DNA of 64,000 nt from an uncultured Gemmatimonadota bacterium (GTDB lineage: Bacteria > Gemmatimonadota > Gemmatimonadetes > Gemmatimonadales > Gemmatimonadaceae): positions 65,409-129,408 of the forward strand of contig CADEDA010000005.1 of assembly GCA_902825965.1 (NCBI GenBank), read 5' to 3'. The translations under genes were made by a program, and so were the position numbers. Below, piece after piece: positions 18,053 through 26,480 of this stretch. Numbering within the stretch: position 1 is the first letter of the stretch; the number at the start of each line of letters is the position of its first letter. The notes below the pieces were generated by a model. It was not told the origin of the DNA, searched no databases, and saw only the letters and a list, made by a program, of their open reading frames with translations.

Positions 18053-19128
18053 CTCGGGTCTCCTGACTCCGTGTCCGTGCTGCTGCGGTACTCGGCCGTA
18101 TCCACGCGCTCGAACGCCGAGCGATGGTCGCCCTTGAAGAGGCGGAAGAGGAACCAGAGCGACGGCACGAGCACCAGCGTCCCACCGACGAGCCCGTAGC
18201 TCACGAGGCGCAGGGTGACCTCGGGCGCCGCGGCACTCGTGATGGAGTGCACGCCGGGGACCATCCACGGATACTGCACCAGCGCCCAGCCCCAGACGAT
18301 GCCGCTCACCTGCAGGACCGCGGCCGCGCGCGCGAGGTGGTAGCGACGGGTCCAGAGTGCCGCGATGGCCGTGAGTGCCGCGACCGCCGTGACCAGCTGC
18401 AGCGGCAGCGCGAGCCGCCGCGTGAAGAGGGCGTCGGTGAGCTGCGAGACCGTCTCGCGCCCGGCGAGCAGCGTGGCGATGGCACAGACCGCGACCGCCG
18501 CCGCGGCGGCGAGTGCGCGCCGGCGGAAATCCTCCTGCAGCGCCTGGGTCTCGGCCTCGATGGTGAGGTAGACCGCGGCGAGGAATGCGAAGATGGCGAG
18601 CGTGAAGGCCCCGAGCGCGAGCGCGAAGGGCGTGAGCCACGGCGCGACGAAGCGCTCCGCGAAGGTCGCCGTCGCCGGCACCTCGAGCGCCCCCGAGACC
18701 AGCGCGCCGACGCTGAGGCCCAGGACGAACGGTGTGACGGTGCTCGTGATGGAGAAGATGCGCCCCCACCAACGCTGCACCGGCGAGTCGGTGGAGTCGT
18801 ACGCGCGGAAGGTGAAGGCGGAGCCGCGCAGCACGATCCCGATGAGCATGAGCACCAGCGGGATATGCAGCGCGACCGAGAGCGTCGCGTAGACGGCCGG
18901 GAAACAGGTGAACAGCAGGACCACCACGAGGATGATCCACACGTGGTTCGCTTCCCAGATGGGGCCGATCCCATGGGCGATGGTGTCGCGCTGGGCCTCC
19001 TTGCGCGGCCCCGTCGCGAGCAGGTCCCAGACCCCGGCCCCGAAGTCAGCACCGCCCAGCACGACGTAGGCGTTCAACGCGAGCATCGTGGCGCCGGCGA
19101 GCAGGTGCGGCAGCAGTGGCTCCGGCAT
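18049..19128 (-). CDS. cydB: Cytochrome bd-type quinol oxidase subunit II
   Basis: 359 residues with about eight or nine membrane helices. The N-terminus carries the CydB signature (YVVLGGADFGAGVWDL) and the GPIWEANHVWIILVVV block. With CydA it forms a terminal oxidase that reduces O2 to water using quinol. The start ATG 19128 lies one base past the cydA stop codon, and the gene overlaps the downstream Cys-rich mini-gene by four bases, so the three are one translational unit. Confidence 0.95.
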   Translation of the reverse strand: MPEPLLPHLLAGATMLALNAYVVLGGADFGAGVWDLLATGPRKEAQRDTIAHGIGPIWEANHVWIILVVVLLFTCFPAVYATLSVALHIPLVLMLIGIVLRGSAFTFRAYDSTDSPVQRWWGRIFSITSTVTPFVLGLSVGALVSGALEVPATATFAERFVAPWLTPFALALGAFTLAIFAFLAAVYLTIEAETQALQEDFRRRALAAAAAVAVCAIATLLAGRETVSQLTDALFTRRLALPLQLVTAVAALTAIAALWTRRYHLARAAAVLQVSGIVWGWALVQYPWMVPGVHSITSAAAPEVTLRLVSYGLVGGTLVLVPSLWFLFRLFKGDHRSAFERVDTAEYRSSTDTESGDPR

Positions 19129-19129
19129 C

Positions 19130-20428
19130 TCAGGCGCTCCGCGTGCGGATGATCTGCGACCAGAGCAGCCAGGCCACGATCACCCCGAGGAAGAGATAGA
19201 GCAGCGTGAACGCGATGAACGGCACCACGAGTCCGGGCATCGGCGTGACGGCATCCGGTGTGCGCATCACGCCCTGGATGATCCAGGGCTGGCGGCCGAC
19301 CTCGGTGACCACCCAACCTGCCTCGACGGCGATGAACCCGGCGGGTGTGAGCAGCGCCAGCAGCGTGAGCAATCGCGGGGCGTCGGCGGGTGCGCGACGG
19401 CGCACCCAGAGCAGCAGCACCCACGCCGCGGCCAACGCCATGAGACTCCCCAAGCCGACCATGATCTGGAAGGCGACGTGGGTGACGGCGACCGGCGGCC
19501 AGTCCTCCTCGGGCCATTCCTCGAGCCCCTTCACCTCGGCGTCGAAGTCCCCGAAGGCGAGGAACGAGAGCGCCTTGGGGATCTCGAGCGCGTACCGAGT
19601 CTCGCGCGTGGCCTCGTCCGGGAGTCCGCCGATGCGCAGCGCGGCGCCGCGTGCGGTGCGGAAGTGGCCTTCGAGTGCGGCGAGCTTCACCGGCTGGGAC
19701 TGGGCCACGAACTTCGCACTGAGATCCCCACTGACGACCTGCAGCAAGGCGGACGGCACCGCGACCCAGAGCGCGACCGTGAGCGCGGCGCGGTGGAAGG
19801 GGCTGCTGCGGTCCTTGCGCAGCATCCATGCATGGATGCCGGCGACCGCGAAGCCCGTGGTCGCGAAGGCCGCGAGCGTCATGTGCACGGCCTGCGGGAT
19901 CGCCGCGGGGTTCAGCATCGCCGCGATGGGGTCGACGGCGACCGGCTTTCCATCGGCCATCGTGAAGCCGGTGGGACTGTTCATCCACGCGTTCGCGAAG
20001 ACGACGAACACACCCGACACGGTGCCGCTGACGGCGACGGCGACGCCGGCCCACCAATGGGCGCGGGCGCTGAGTCGGGTCCACCCGTAGAGGTAGACCC
20101 CGAGGAAGATCGCCTCGGTGAAGAACGCGAAGCCCTCGAGCGAGAACGGCATCCCGATGATGGGCCCCGCGTACTCCATGAACGTGGGCCAGAGCAGTCC
20201 CAGCTCGAACGACAGCACCGTGCCGCTCACCGCCCCCACCGCGAAGAGGATCGCCGTGCCCTTGCTCCAGCGCTTGGCGAGGTCGAGCCAGACCGGCTGC
20301 CGCGTCCGGATCCACTGCCGCTCGGCGAGGACCATGAGCAGCGGCATGCCGATCCCCATCACCGCGAAGATGATGTGGAAGGCGAGCGACATCGCCATCT
20401 GGGCACGGGCGGCGAGCAGGTCTTCCAA
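19130..20428 (-). CDS. cydA: Cytochrome bd-type quinol oxidase subunit I, short Q-loop type
   Basis: 432 residues from a TTG start at 20428. The upstream bases are pyrimidine-rich on this strand and give no clear ribosome site, and ATG 20398 is an alternative. Heme-region features include FHIIFAVMGIGMP near the N-terminus, LSFELGLLWPTFMEYAG, PFSLEGFAFFTEAIFLG, AVHMTLAAFATTG and EVGRQPWIIQG. The protein is about 90 residues shorter than E. coli CydA and lacks the long Q-loop, which places it with the CioA/short-Q-loop group, often described as cyanide-insensitive. It follows nadC by 61 bases. Confidence 0.93.
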   Translation of the reverse strand: MEDLLAARAQMAMSLAFHIIFAVMGIGMPLLMVLAERQWIRTRQPVWLDLAKRWSKGTAILFAVGAVSGTVLSFELGLLWPTFMEYAGPIIGMPFSLEGFAFFTEAIFLGVYLYGWTRLSARAHWWAGVAVAVSGTVSGVFVVFANAWMNSPTGFTMADGKPVAVDPIAAMLNPAAIPQAVHMTLAAFATTGFAVAGIHAWMLRKDRSSPFHRAALTVALWVAVPSALLQVVSGDLSAKFVAQSQPVKLAALEGHFRTARGAALRIGGLPDEATRETRYALEIPKALSFLAFGDFDAEVKGLEEWPEEDWPPVAVTHVAFQIMVGLGSLMALAAAWVLLLWVRRRAPADAPRLLTLLALLTPAGFIAVEAGWVVTEVGRQPWIIQGVMRTPDAVTPMPGLVVPFIAFTLLYLFLGVIVAWLLWSQIIRTRSA

Positions 20429-20453
20429 CGGCAGAGGGGAGAAGGGAGGTGGG
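20427..20453 (+). repeat. G-rich intergenic motif shared with the 3' side of the CNT gene
   Basis: AACGGCAGAGGGGAG followed by AAGGGAGGTGGGAG lies between nadC and cydA. The first 15 bases recur exactly at 29601-29615 after the nucleoside transporter gene, where the G-runs are longer. On the transcribed strand of cydA the tract is read as C/T-rich. Confidence 0.6.
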
Positions 20454-20489
20454 AGACCGCGACCGAACGGATGCGCCTACATCACCCGA

Positions 20490-21350
20490 TCAATCGAAAT
20501 CGAGCGCGAGGTCGAGACTCGGGGCCGAGTGCGTGAGCGCCCCCACACTGATGCGGTCGACGCCGGTCTCGGCGATCGCCCGCACCGTGCCGAGCGTGAC
20601 GCCCCCGGAGGCTTCCGTCCAGCAGTGGCCTTTCGCGTACTGAACGCATTCGCGCAGCGCCGGGTTCGACATGTTGTCGAGCAGCAGCGCGTCGGCGCCG
20701 GCGCCGATCGCCGTGCGGGCCTGTTCGACGGTGTCACACTCCACCTGGACCAGCAGGCCGCGGGGCGCGAAGGCGCGCACGCGGGTGATGGCGAGGGCCA
20801 CATCGCCATCGCAGGCCGCGATGTGATTGTCCTTGATGAGCACGGCATCGGAGAGGTCGCGGCGGTGGTTGCGCCCGCCGCCGCAGGTGACCGCGTACTT
20901 CTCGAGGTCGCGCCATCCCGGCGTGGTCTTGCGCGTGTCCACGATGTAGGCGCCGGTCCCGGCGACCGCGGCCACGTACTGCGCGGTGAGCGTCGCGATG
21001 CCGGAGAGCCGTTGCACGAAGTTGAGCGCGACGCGCTCCGCGCTGAGCAGGGCGCGCGCCGGCCCGCGGATCTCGAGCAGTGTCTCGCCGGCACCCAGCG
21101 CGGCCCCATCCTCGCGTGACGCGCGGAGCACCACCGACGGGTCGAGCACCTGGAACGCCGTGCGCGCGAGCGGCAATCCGGCCAGCCGTCCAGTCCCGCG
21201 CGCCACCAGGCGCGCGCGGCGCTGCACGTCCGCGGGCACGGTGCCCAGCGTGGTCACATCCGCGAACGCGCGATCCTCGTCGAGTGCCGCGTGCACCAGC
21301 GCGACCAGTGCCTCGTGTTCGAGCGGGAAGCGCGGCGCGCGGACGGTCAT
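20490..21350 (-). CDS. nadC: Nicotinate-nucleotide pyrophosphorylase (carboxylating)
   Basis: 286 residues. Converts quinolinate and PRPP to nicotinate mononucleotide in de novo NAD synthesis. Conserved segments include LLEIRGPARALLSAERVALNFVQRLSGIAT, VDTRKTTPGWRDLEKYAV and GGGRNHRRDLSDAVLIKDNH, then a C-terminal IDRISVGALTHSAPSLD. The ATG at 21350 overlaps the nadA stop by four bases, so nadA-nadC are translationally coupled. Confidence 0.96.
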   Translation of the reverse strand: MTVRAPRFPLEHEALVALVHAALDEDRAFADVTTLGTVPADVQRRARLVARGTGRLAGLPLARTAFQVLDPSVVLRASREDGAALGAGETLLEIRGPARALLSAERVALNFVQRLSGIATLTAQYVAAVAGTGAYIVDTRKTTPGWRDLEKYAVTCGGGRNHRRDLSDAVLIKDNHIAACDGDVALAITRVRAFAPRGLLVQVECDTVEQARTAIGAGADALLLDNMSNPALRECVQYAKGHCWTEASGGVTLGTVRAIAETGVDRISVGALTHSAPSLDLALDFD

Positions 21351-22363
21351 TCGCCGGGATCCACCCCGGGCGACGCAGGCACCGGTGCCCCGCCGCCGAT
21401 CGCGACCATGCGCTCGATGGAGCGTCGCGCGCGGGCCGCGACATCCGCCGGCACCGTGATGCGGTGCTCGAGATGCTCGAGGGCGCTGAGCACCTTGGGC
21501 AGCGTGGTGACCTTCATGTAGGCGCAGGACGCGCGCTCGTTCGCCGCGTGGAAGGTCTTGCCCGGATACGCCTTCTGGAGGCGATGCAGGATGCCGACCT
21601 CGGTGGCCACGATGAAGGTGTCGTTGGGCGAGATGCCGGGCCGCTTGATCATCCCTTCGGTGGAGAGGATGTGCACCCCCTCCGGATCGACATCACCCGC
21701 GCTCACGGCCTCGACGACACTGGTCGCGCAGCCGCATTCCGGGTGGATGAGGAACTCGGCCTCGGGGTGCAGCTTGCGCTGCAGGCGGATGTTCTCGGGA
21801 TCGATGCCCGCGTGCACATGGCACTCGCCCATCCACACGTGGATGTTCTCGCGCCCGGTCACACGGCGCACGTGCGCGCCGAGGAACATGTCGGGGAGGA
21901 AGAGGATCGGCGACTCGGCCGGGATCGCGTTGACGACCTCGACCGCGTTGCCCGACGTGCAGCAGTAGTCGCTCTCGGCCTTCACGTCGGCCGTCGTGTT
22001 GACGTAGGCGACGACGACCGCACCCGGGTGTTCCGACTTCCACTGCCGCAGTTGGGCCGCGTCGATGGTCGCGGCCAGGGAGCAGCCCGCCGCGAGATCG
22101 GGGAGCAGCACCGTTTTCTGCGGCGAGAGGATCGCGGCCGTCTCGGCCATGAAATGCACCCCGCAGAAGACGATGACTTCGGCGTCTGTGCGGGCGGCTT
22201 CGCGGGAGAGACCGAGGGAATCGCCGACGTAGTCGGCGACATCCTGCACCTCGGGCCGTTCGTAGTTGTGCGCGAGGATGACGGCGCGGCGGTCCTTGGC
22301 GAGCGCCTTGATGCGGCGCTGCAGTTCGGCGACCGCGGACGGGCTGGCGGCGGGGGTGGGCAT
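21347..22363 (-). CDS. nadA: Quinolinate synthase
   Basis: 338 residues from ATG 22363; longer in-frame extensions run into the divergent copper gene and lack coding character. It makes quinolinate from iminoaspartate and dihydroxyacetone phosphate with a [4Fe-4S] cluster. The cluster ligands are probably Cys94 (DLAAGCSLA), Cys181 (MGECHVHAGI) and Cys280 (ANERASCAYM), spaced as in the family. AHNYERPEVQDVADYVGDSL near the N-terminus is typical. Its partner nadB is ~4 kb away beyond the copper cluster. Confidence 0.96.
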   Translation of the reverse strand: MPTPAASPSAVAELQRRIKALAKDRRAVILAHNYERPEVQDVADYVGDSLGLSREAARTDAEVIVFCGVHFMAETAAILSPQKTVLLPDLAAGCSLAATIDAAQLRQWKSEHPGAVVVAYVNTTADVKAESDYCCTSGNAVEVVNAIPAESPILFLPDMFLGAHVRRVTGRENIHVWMGECHVHAGIDPENIRLQRKLHPEAEFLIHPECGCATSVVEAVSAGDVDPEGVHILSTEGMIKRPGISPNDTFIVATEVGILHRLQKAYPGKTFHAANERASCAYMKVTTLPKVLSALEHLEHRITVPADVAARARRSIERMVAIGGGAPVPASPGVDPGE

Positions 22364-22385
22364 CGCCCGAAAGATAGCGGCCGGA

Positions 22386-22415
22386 TTGTCCCCGTGGGCG
22401 GTTGTGGGGTATGCT
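22386..22415 (+). promoter_or_regulatory. Candidate promoter of the copper cluster, possibly leaderless
   Basis: TTGTCC (22386-22391) and TATGCT (22410-22415) are 18 bases apart. The ATG of the first gene begins at 22422, six bases after the -10-like element. If this promoter is used, the mRNA would start at or next to the start codon. No purine-rich ribosome site is present in the few bases before that ATG. Confidence 0.4.
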
Positions 22416-22421
22416 ATTCCC

Positions 22422-22823
22422 ATGCTCCGTCGGCTCCGAACCGGCTTCGCCTTGTTGGGCGCGATGTGGACCCTGGTGTCCACCACGTCGCCCGTGCCGC
22501 TGCATTCGTGTGCGGCGATCACGGCGAGCGACGTCGGGAGCGACATCGCAAGTGACCTTGCAGGCGACGTCGCGGGCGAGCACGCGCACCACGGCGGGCC
22601 GACGGCCCCCGCAACACCGTCGGCGCCGGCCGACGAATGCGACTGCGTGGACTGCGGCTGCGCAGCGCCCACGTTCGCGCGCCCGTCCGCCGAGACGGTG
22701 GTGGTCGAGGCGGCCGCGTGGCCGGCGGAGCTCCGGCCGCGCGCAGTGGCGATCAGTGCCCCACGGACGGACGTCGCGTTCCGGCTCCCCTTCGCCAACG
22801 GTCCCCCGACGTCGATCGGCTGA
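22422..22823 (+). CDS. Exported Cys/His-rich protein (DUF2946-like) heading the copper cluster
   Basis: 133 residues from ATG 22422. It has a basic N-terminus and hydrophobic signal (LRTGFALLGAMWTLVS), a His cluster (GEHAHHGG) and a dense Cys block ECDCVDCGC near residue 73, ending LPFANGPPTS. A short exported protein with a C-x-C-x-x-C-x-C block and a conserved Pro/Gly tail beside copper genes resembles the loosely defined DUF2946 group; I cannot confirm membership. A periplasmic or membrane-bound copper carrier is the natural guess. The next gene, MbnP-like, starts ~105 bases downstream on the same strand. Confidence 0.65.
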   Translation: MLRRLRTGFALLGAMWTLVSTTSPVPLHSCAAITASDVGSDIASDLAGDVAGEHAHHGGPTAPATPSAPADECDCVDCGCAAPTFARPSAETVVVEAAAWPAELRPRAVAISAPRTDVAFRLPFANGPPTSIG

Positions 22824-22929
22824 TGTCCGCGCGCTGAGGCGCGCGCTTCCGTCACCGCCGGCACGGGCAGTACTCGCCGGCGCGGGCCGCATCCTGCGCC
22901 CGCCGATCAACCATTCCGAGGGTCCACCA

Positions 22930-23832
22930 ATGCATCACCATCCGTTCGCGCGCCGGCTCGCTGCCGGTGCGCTCGCGCTCACGCCGCTCCTCGCCGTGTT
23001 CCCGCTCACCGGGGCCGCGCGCCGCGAGCCGCCGCGTCAGCCCATCACCATCACCTTCGCAGCCGTGGTCGGCGAGCAGCCCTTCGCCTGCGGGCAGCGC
23101 TACGCCGACATCGGCACGGCCAAGAGCAGCATCACGCCGTCCGAGTTCCGCATGTTCATCTCTGACGTGCGGCTCCTGACCGCCGACGGCAAGGCGGTGC
23201 CGCTCGCGCTGGAGCAGGACGGGATGTGGCAGTCCGACGGTCTGGCGATGCTCGACTTCGAGGACGGCACCGGGCCCTGCAGCAACGGTACGCGCGAGCG
23301 GCGCACCACCATCGTGGGCGACGCCCCGGCCGGGACCTACACCGGCATCACGTTCAGCATCGGCGTGCCGTTCGAGCGCAACCATCGCGACCTCGCCACG
23401 CAGCCCGCACCGCTCTCGGTGACGCGCATGTTCTGGGCGTGGAACTCGGGGCACAAGTTCGTCCGCCTCGATGCGCGCACGGAGACGGGCAAGAACTGGG
23501 TGCTCCACCTCGGCAGCACCGGCTGCATGCCGAACGAGAGCGCGACGGCGCCGCCGGCCCAGTGTGCGAACGGCAATCGCGTGACGGTGCGGTTCGACCG
23601 CTTCGACGCCGCGCGCGACGTGGTGCTGGCGGACGTCGCCGCACTGTACGCCGACAGCAACCTCGAGGAGAACCAGCCGCGCACGGCGGCGGGCTGCATG
23701 TCCGGGCCCACCGACGGCGACTGCCAGGCGATCTTCGCGAAGCTCGGCCTGCCGTTCAACGGCTCGCCCGCGGGCCCGCAGCGGTTCCTCCGCGTGCAGG
23801 CGGGGGGCCTGCGCACGGTGCGCACCCCGTGA
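22930..23832 (+). CDS. mbnP: MbnP-type copper-binding protein (metallo-mystery pair, four-Cys motif family)
   Basis: 300 residues with an exported N-terminus (His-His-His then a hydrophobic run ending at GAARRE). Family marks: [36 protein letters not shown], and the diagnostic [15 protein letters not shown] block (Trp169, Trp171). Cysteines lie at 54, 117, 199, 212, 256 and 265, enough for the family disulfides. By established family knowledge a Trp of MbnP is oxidised to kynurenine by MbnH and helps form a copper site. The stop overlaps the mbnH GTG by four bases (GTGA). No methanobactin precursor or biosynthesis genes are near, so this is the stand-alone form of the pair. Confidence 0.9.
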   Translation: MHHHPFARRLAAGALALTPLLAVFPLTGAARREPPRQPITITFAAVVGEQPFACGQRYADIGTAKSSITPSEFRMFISDVRLLTADGKAVPLALEQDGMWQSDGLAMLDFEDGTGPCSNGTRERRTTIVGDAPAGTYTGITFSIGVPFERNHRDLATQPAPLSVTRMFWAWNSGHKFVRLDARTETGKNWVLHLGSTGCMPNESATAPPAQCANGNRVTVRFDRFDAARDVVLADVAALYADSNLEENQPRTAAGCMSGPTDGDCQAIFAKLGLPFNGSPAGPQRFLRVQAGGLRTVRTP

Positions 23833-25010
23833 GACCCCGCACCGCTGTGCGCGGCGGCATCGCCGCCGCGCTCGCCCTCGTGATCGGCTTCGGACTGCTC
23901 GGCGCGGCCACACCGCGCGCTGAATGGCGCTGGGAGCTGCCGCCGGGCTTCCCCGTGCCGCGGGTGCCGGCCGACAACCCGATGACCGTCGAGAAGGTGA
24001 CGCTGGGGCGCCATCTGTTCTACGACACGCGGCTCTCGGGCAACCAGACCTTCGCCTGCGCCAGTTGCCACATCCAATCTCGTGCCTTCGCCGATGCGAG
24101 ACCGCGCGGCGTGGGTTCGACCGGCGCGGTACACCCGCGCGGCTCGATGTCGCTCGCCAACGTCGCGTACAGCCCGGCGCTCACCTGGGTGAACCCCAAC
24201 ATGAAGTCGCTCGAGCAGCAGGCGCTGGTGCCGATGTTCGGCGAGGAGCCGGTGGAGCTGGGCCTCGCCGGCAAGGAGCAGGAGCTGTACGCCCGACTGC
24301 GTGCCGACGCGCGGTATCGAGCGATGTTCGCATCGGCGTTCGGGGCCGAGCCGGAGCCGATCACGCTGCAGAACATCACGCGGGCGATCGCGAGCTTCCA
24401 GCGTACGCTCATCTCGGGGCGCTCCCCGTACGACCGCGCGGCGCACGGGGACCCGTCGGCGATGTCGGTCGAGGCGAAGCGCGGCGAGCAGCTGTTCTTC
24501 TCCGAGCGACTCGAGTGCTTCCACTGCCACGGCGGATTCAACTTCACGGGCACCGTGGACCACGCGGGGCGCGCGTTCGCGGAGGTGGAGTTCCACAACA
24601 CCGGGCTGTACAACATCGGCGGCCGCGGGGGCTTCCCCAAGGAGAACCCCGGCCTGATGGACTTCACGCAGCGCCCCGATGACGAGGGCAAGATGAAGGC
24701 GCCGACCCTGCGGAACGTCGCGCTCACCGCACCGTACATGCACGACGGCAGCATTCCCACGCTGGAGGGCGTGATCGAACATTACGCCGCCGGGGGGCGT
24801 ACCATCTCCAGTGGCCCGCACGCCGGCGACGGCAGCCGGAACCCGAACAAGAGCGAGTTCATCAACGGATTCGAACTGACGGCGCGCGAGCGACTGGACC
24901 TCGTCGCCTTCCTGCACAGCCTCACCGACAGCAGCTTCCTCACCGACCCGCGGTTCTCCGATCCGTGGCTCGACACCCTACCGCGGCGCGGCGCACGCCG
25001 TCCGCGCTGA
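23829..25010 (+). CDS. mbnH: MbnH-type di-heme enzyme (MauG/BCCP superfamily)
   Basis: 393 residues from GTG 23829, fixed by its overlap with the mbnP stop. A hydrophobic signal ([17 protein letters not shown]) is followed by two c-type heme sites: CASCH (Cys77, Cys80, His81) and CFHCH (Cys230, Cys233, His234). Other di-heme peroxidase-family segments are [38 protein letters not shown] and the Trp-containing N-terminal [10 protein letters not shown]. In the characterised family member the enzyme reaches a high-valent di-heme state that oxidises a Trp in MbnP. It is periplasmic and, as its MbnP partner is adjacent, almost certainly its modifying enzyme. Confidence 0.92.
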   Translation: MRPRTAVRGGIAAALALVIGFGLLGAATPRAEWRWELPPGFPVPRVPADNPMTVEKVTLGRHLFYDTRLSGNQTFACASCHIQSRAFADARPRGVGSTGAVHPRGSMSLANVAYSPALTWVNPNMKSLEQQALVPMFGEEPVELGLAGKEQELYARLRADARYRAMFASAFGAEPEPITLQNITRAIASFQRTLISGRSPYDRAAHGDPSAMSVEAKRGEQLFFSERLECFHCHGGFNFTGTVDHAGRAFAEVEFHNTGLYNIGGRGGFPKENPGLMDFTQRPDDEGKMKAPTLRNVALTAPYMHDGSIPTLEGVIEHYAAGGRTISSGPHAGDGSRNPNKSEFINGFELTARERLDLVAFLHSLTDSSFLTDPRFSDPWLDTLPRRGARRPR

Positions 25011-25022
25011 CCTGGAGCACCC

Positions 25023-25430
25023 GTGACCACCATGCTCAAGACCCTGCGTGTCCCGCTCGCCGCCCTCTCGGCGATCGTCCTCCTCACCGCCGCGTCGGTC
25101 GGCACCGCCGATGCCGCCCGCCGCCACACGCGCCTGCTGAAGAGCTGGCCGATGGCGGACTCGACCATCAGCGAGTCGCCGATGGAGATCAAGCTCTGGT
25201 TCAGCGAGAAGATCGAGCTGGGGCCGAGCAAGATCGAGCTGCTCGACGCGGCGAAGAAGCCGATCCCCGTGTCGAACCTCACGCGCGATGACGCGCAGAA
25301 GGATGCGCCGGTGGTGGGACGGCTCGTCACCAACCTCGCGGACGGCGCCTATGCCGTGCGCTGGACGGCCGCCTCGAAGGACGGCCACCCGGTGCGCGGG
25401 ACGTTCTTCTTCACCGTCAAGTCGAAATAG
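25023..25430 (+). CDS. copC: CopC-type periplasmic copper-binding protein
   Basis: 135 residues from GTG 25023, 12 bases after mbnH. A signal peptide (about residues 1-31) precedes a CopC Ig-like domain: the near-N-terminal His35 (HTRLLKSWPMADSTI), LWFSEKIELG, and the C-terminal AASKDGHPVRGTFFFTV with the conserved Asp and His. These residues make the Cu(II) site in CopC proteins; no Met-rich Cu(I) loop is seen. It probably passes copper to, or works with, CopD encoded next. Confidence 0.92.
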   Translation: MTTMLKTLRVPLAALSAIVLLTAASVGTADAARRHTRLLKSWPMADSTISESPMEIKLWFSEKIELGPSKIELLDAAKKPIPVSNLTRDDAQKDAPVVGRLVTNLADGAYAVRWTAASKDGHPVRGTFFFTVKSK

Positions 25431-25451
25431 CGGTTCCGCTGGCTGCGGCGA

Positions 25452-25491
25452 GGCGCGGGGGATGCGTAGATTGGACGCGCTCCCCCGCGCC
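25452..25491 (+). terminator. Hairpin between copC and copD
   Basis: GGCGCGGGGG (25452-25461) pairs with CCCCCGCGCC (25482-25491), and the loop contains a second small GCGT/ACGC stem. A T-rich TTCGTCGTT follows. It could end most transcripts after copC or attenuate copD within the cluster. Confidence 0.5.
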
Positions 25492-25520
25492 TTCGTCGTT
25501 CCCCCCGATCGGTCGCCGCT

Positions 25521-26390
25521 GTGATCGCGTTCGCGAACATCCTGCTGTTCACCGGATTGACCATCGCCGTGGGGGCGCTGGTGCTCCGGTACCTGCTGCT
25601 CACGCGCAGCGGACTCACCGTCTCCGAACGCGCGCCGGCGGCGCGCCACGCGGCCGGTGGCGGTGCGATCGGCATGGCACTGGTGCTGCTCGCCGCACCG
25701 ATCCGTGCCGCCGTGCAGGTGCAGGCGTTCGCCGAGCCCGGCGAGCCCTGGTTGCCCGTGCTCGTGACCATCCTCGACACGGGCCTCGGCAAGGCGCTGC
25801 AGTTGCAGGCGATCTGGTCCGCCACCGCGCTCATGGCGTTCTCCGTCGCGCGCATGGGCCGCCAGCGCGGGTGGTCGGCGGCGGCGATCTCGGTGCTGAT
25901 CTGCTCCCTCACGCCGGCGCTCGGCGGGCATCCCGCGGCGGCCGAGCAACCGATCGCGGCGATGACCGCTGCGACCGTACACGTGCTCTCCGCCGGCGCA
26001 TGGATCGGCGGGCTGTTCCACCTGTACCGCGCCGCGGGTGCCGCGAGCGAGGTGACGCTGACCAAGCTGCTGCAGGCGTTCCATGGCGTCGCGCTCGGCG
26101 CCGCCGTGGCGCTGACGCTCACCGGGCTCTATCACACCTGGACGCTGCTGCCCGCACCGAGCGCGCTGTGGACGTCCACGTGGGGCCGGTTGCTGGTGGC
26201 CAAGATGCTCGCCCTCGGCGGCGTGCTGTGGCTCGGCTACCGCCACTGGAAGGGGAGCGAGCAGGCGGTAGCGAGCGGGAATCGCGAAACGCTGCGCGGG
26301 AGCATGCGGACGGAGCTGCTCTTTGCGTTGGTGGTGTTGGTGGTGACTGGTGTGCTCACCAGCGTGGGACCACCGGAAGGGCAGATGTGA
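25521..26390 (+). CDS. copD: CopD-type copper membrane protein
   Basis: 289 residues from GTG 25521 with about eight hydrophobic helices. CopD-domain features are the His-bearing helix TVHVLSAGAWIGGLFHLYR, AFHGVALGAAVALTLTGLYHTWTLL, and the Lys/Leu helix GRLLVAKMLALGGVLWLGYRHW. CopD is thought to import copper across the inner membrane together with CopC. It is the last gene of the copper cluster and faces nadB. Confidence 0.88.
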   Translation: MIAFANILLFTGLTIAVGALVLRYLLLTRSGLTVSERAPAARHAAGGGAIGMALVLLAAPIRAAVQVQAFAEPGEPWLPVLVTILDTGLGKALQLQAIWSATALMAFSVARMGRQRGWSAAAISVLICSLTPALGGHPAAAEQPIAAMTAATVHVLSAGAWIGGLFHLYRAAGAASEVTLTKLLQAFHGVALGAAVALTLTGLYHTWTLLPAPSALWTSTWGRLLVAKMLALGGVLWLGYRHWKGSEQAVASGNRETLRGSMRTELLFALVVLVVTGVLTSVGPPEGQM

Positions 26391-26393
26391 GAA

Positions 26394-26433
26394 GTGAGGT
26401 GTGAGGTGTGAGGTGTGAGGTGTGAGGTGTGAG
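26394..26433 (+). repeat. Tandem 7-base repeat (GTGAGGT) between copD and nadB
   Basis: Five full copies plus a partial one of GTGAGGT lie just after copD. A reverse-complementary CCTCACACCT at 26451-26460 could pair with any of the repeats, giving alternative hairpins between two converging genes. It may serve as a terminator for both. The copy number is likely to be unstable. Confidence 0.75.
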
Positions 26434-26480
26434 AGGGGCGTGACGCTTCGCCTCACACCTACGACCTTCCACTCCCCACC

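Noticed and set aside
22364-22864. In-frame 5' extension of nadA
   Set aside because: It overlaps the divergent copper gene and lacks conservation; NadA family sequence starts near the ATG at 22363.
26394-26433. CRISPR array
   Set aside because: Repeats are 7 bases with no spacers; no cas genes are in the window.
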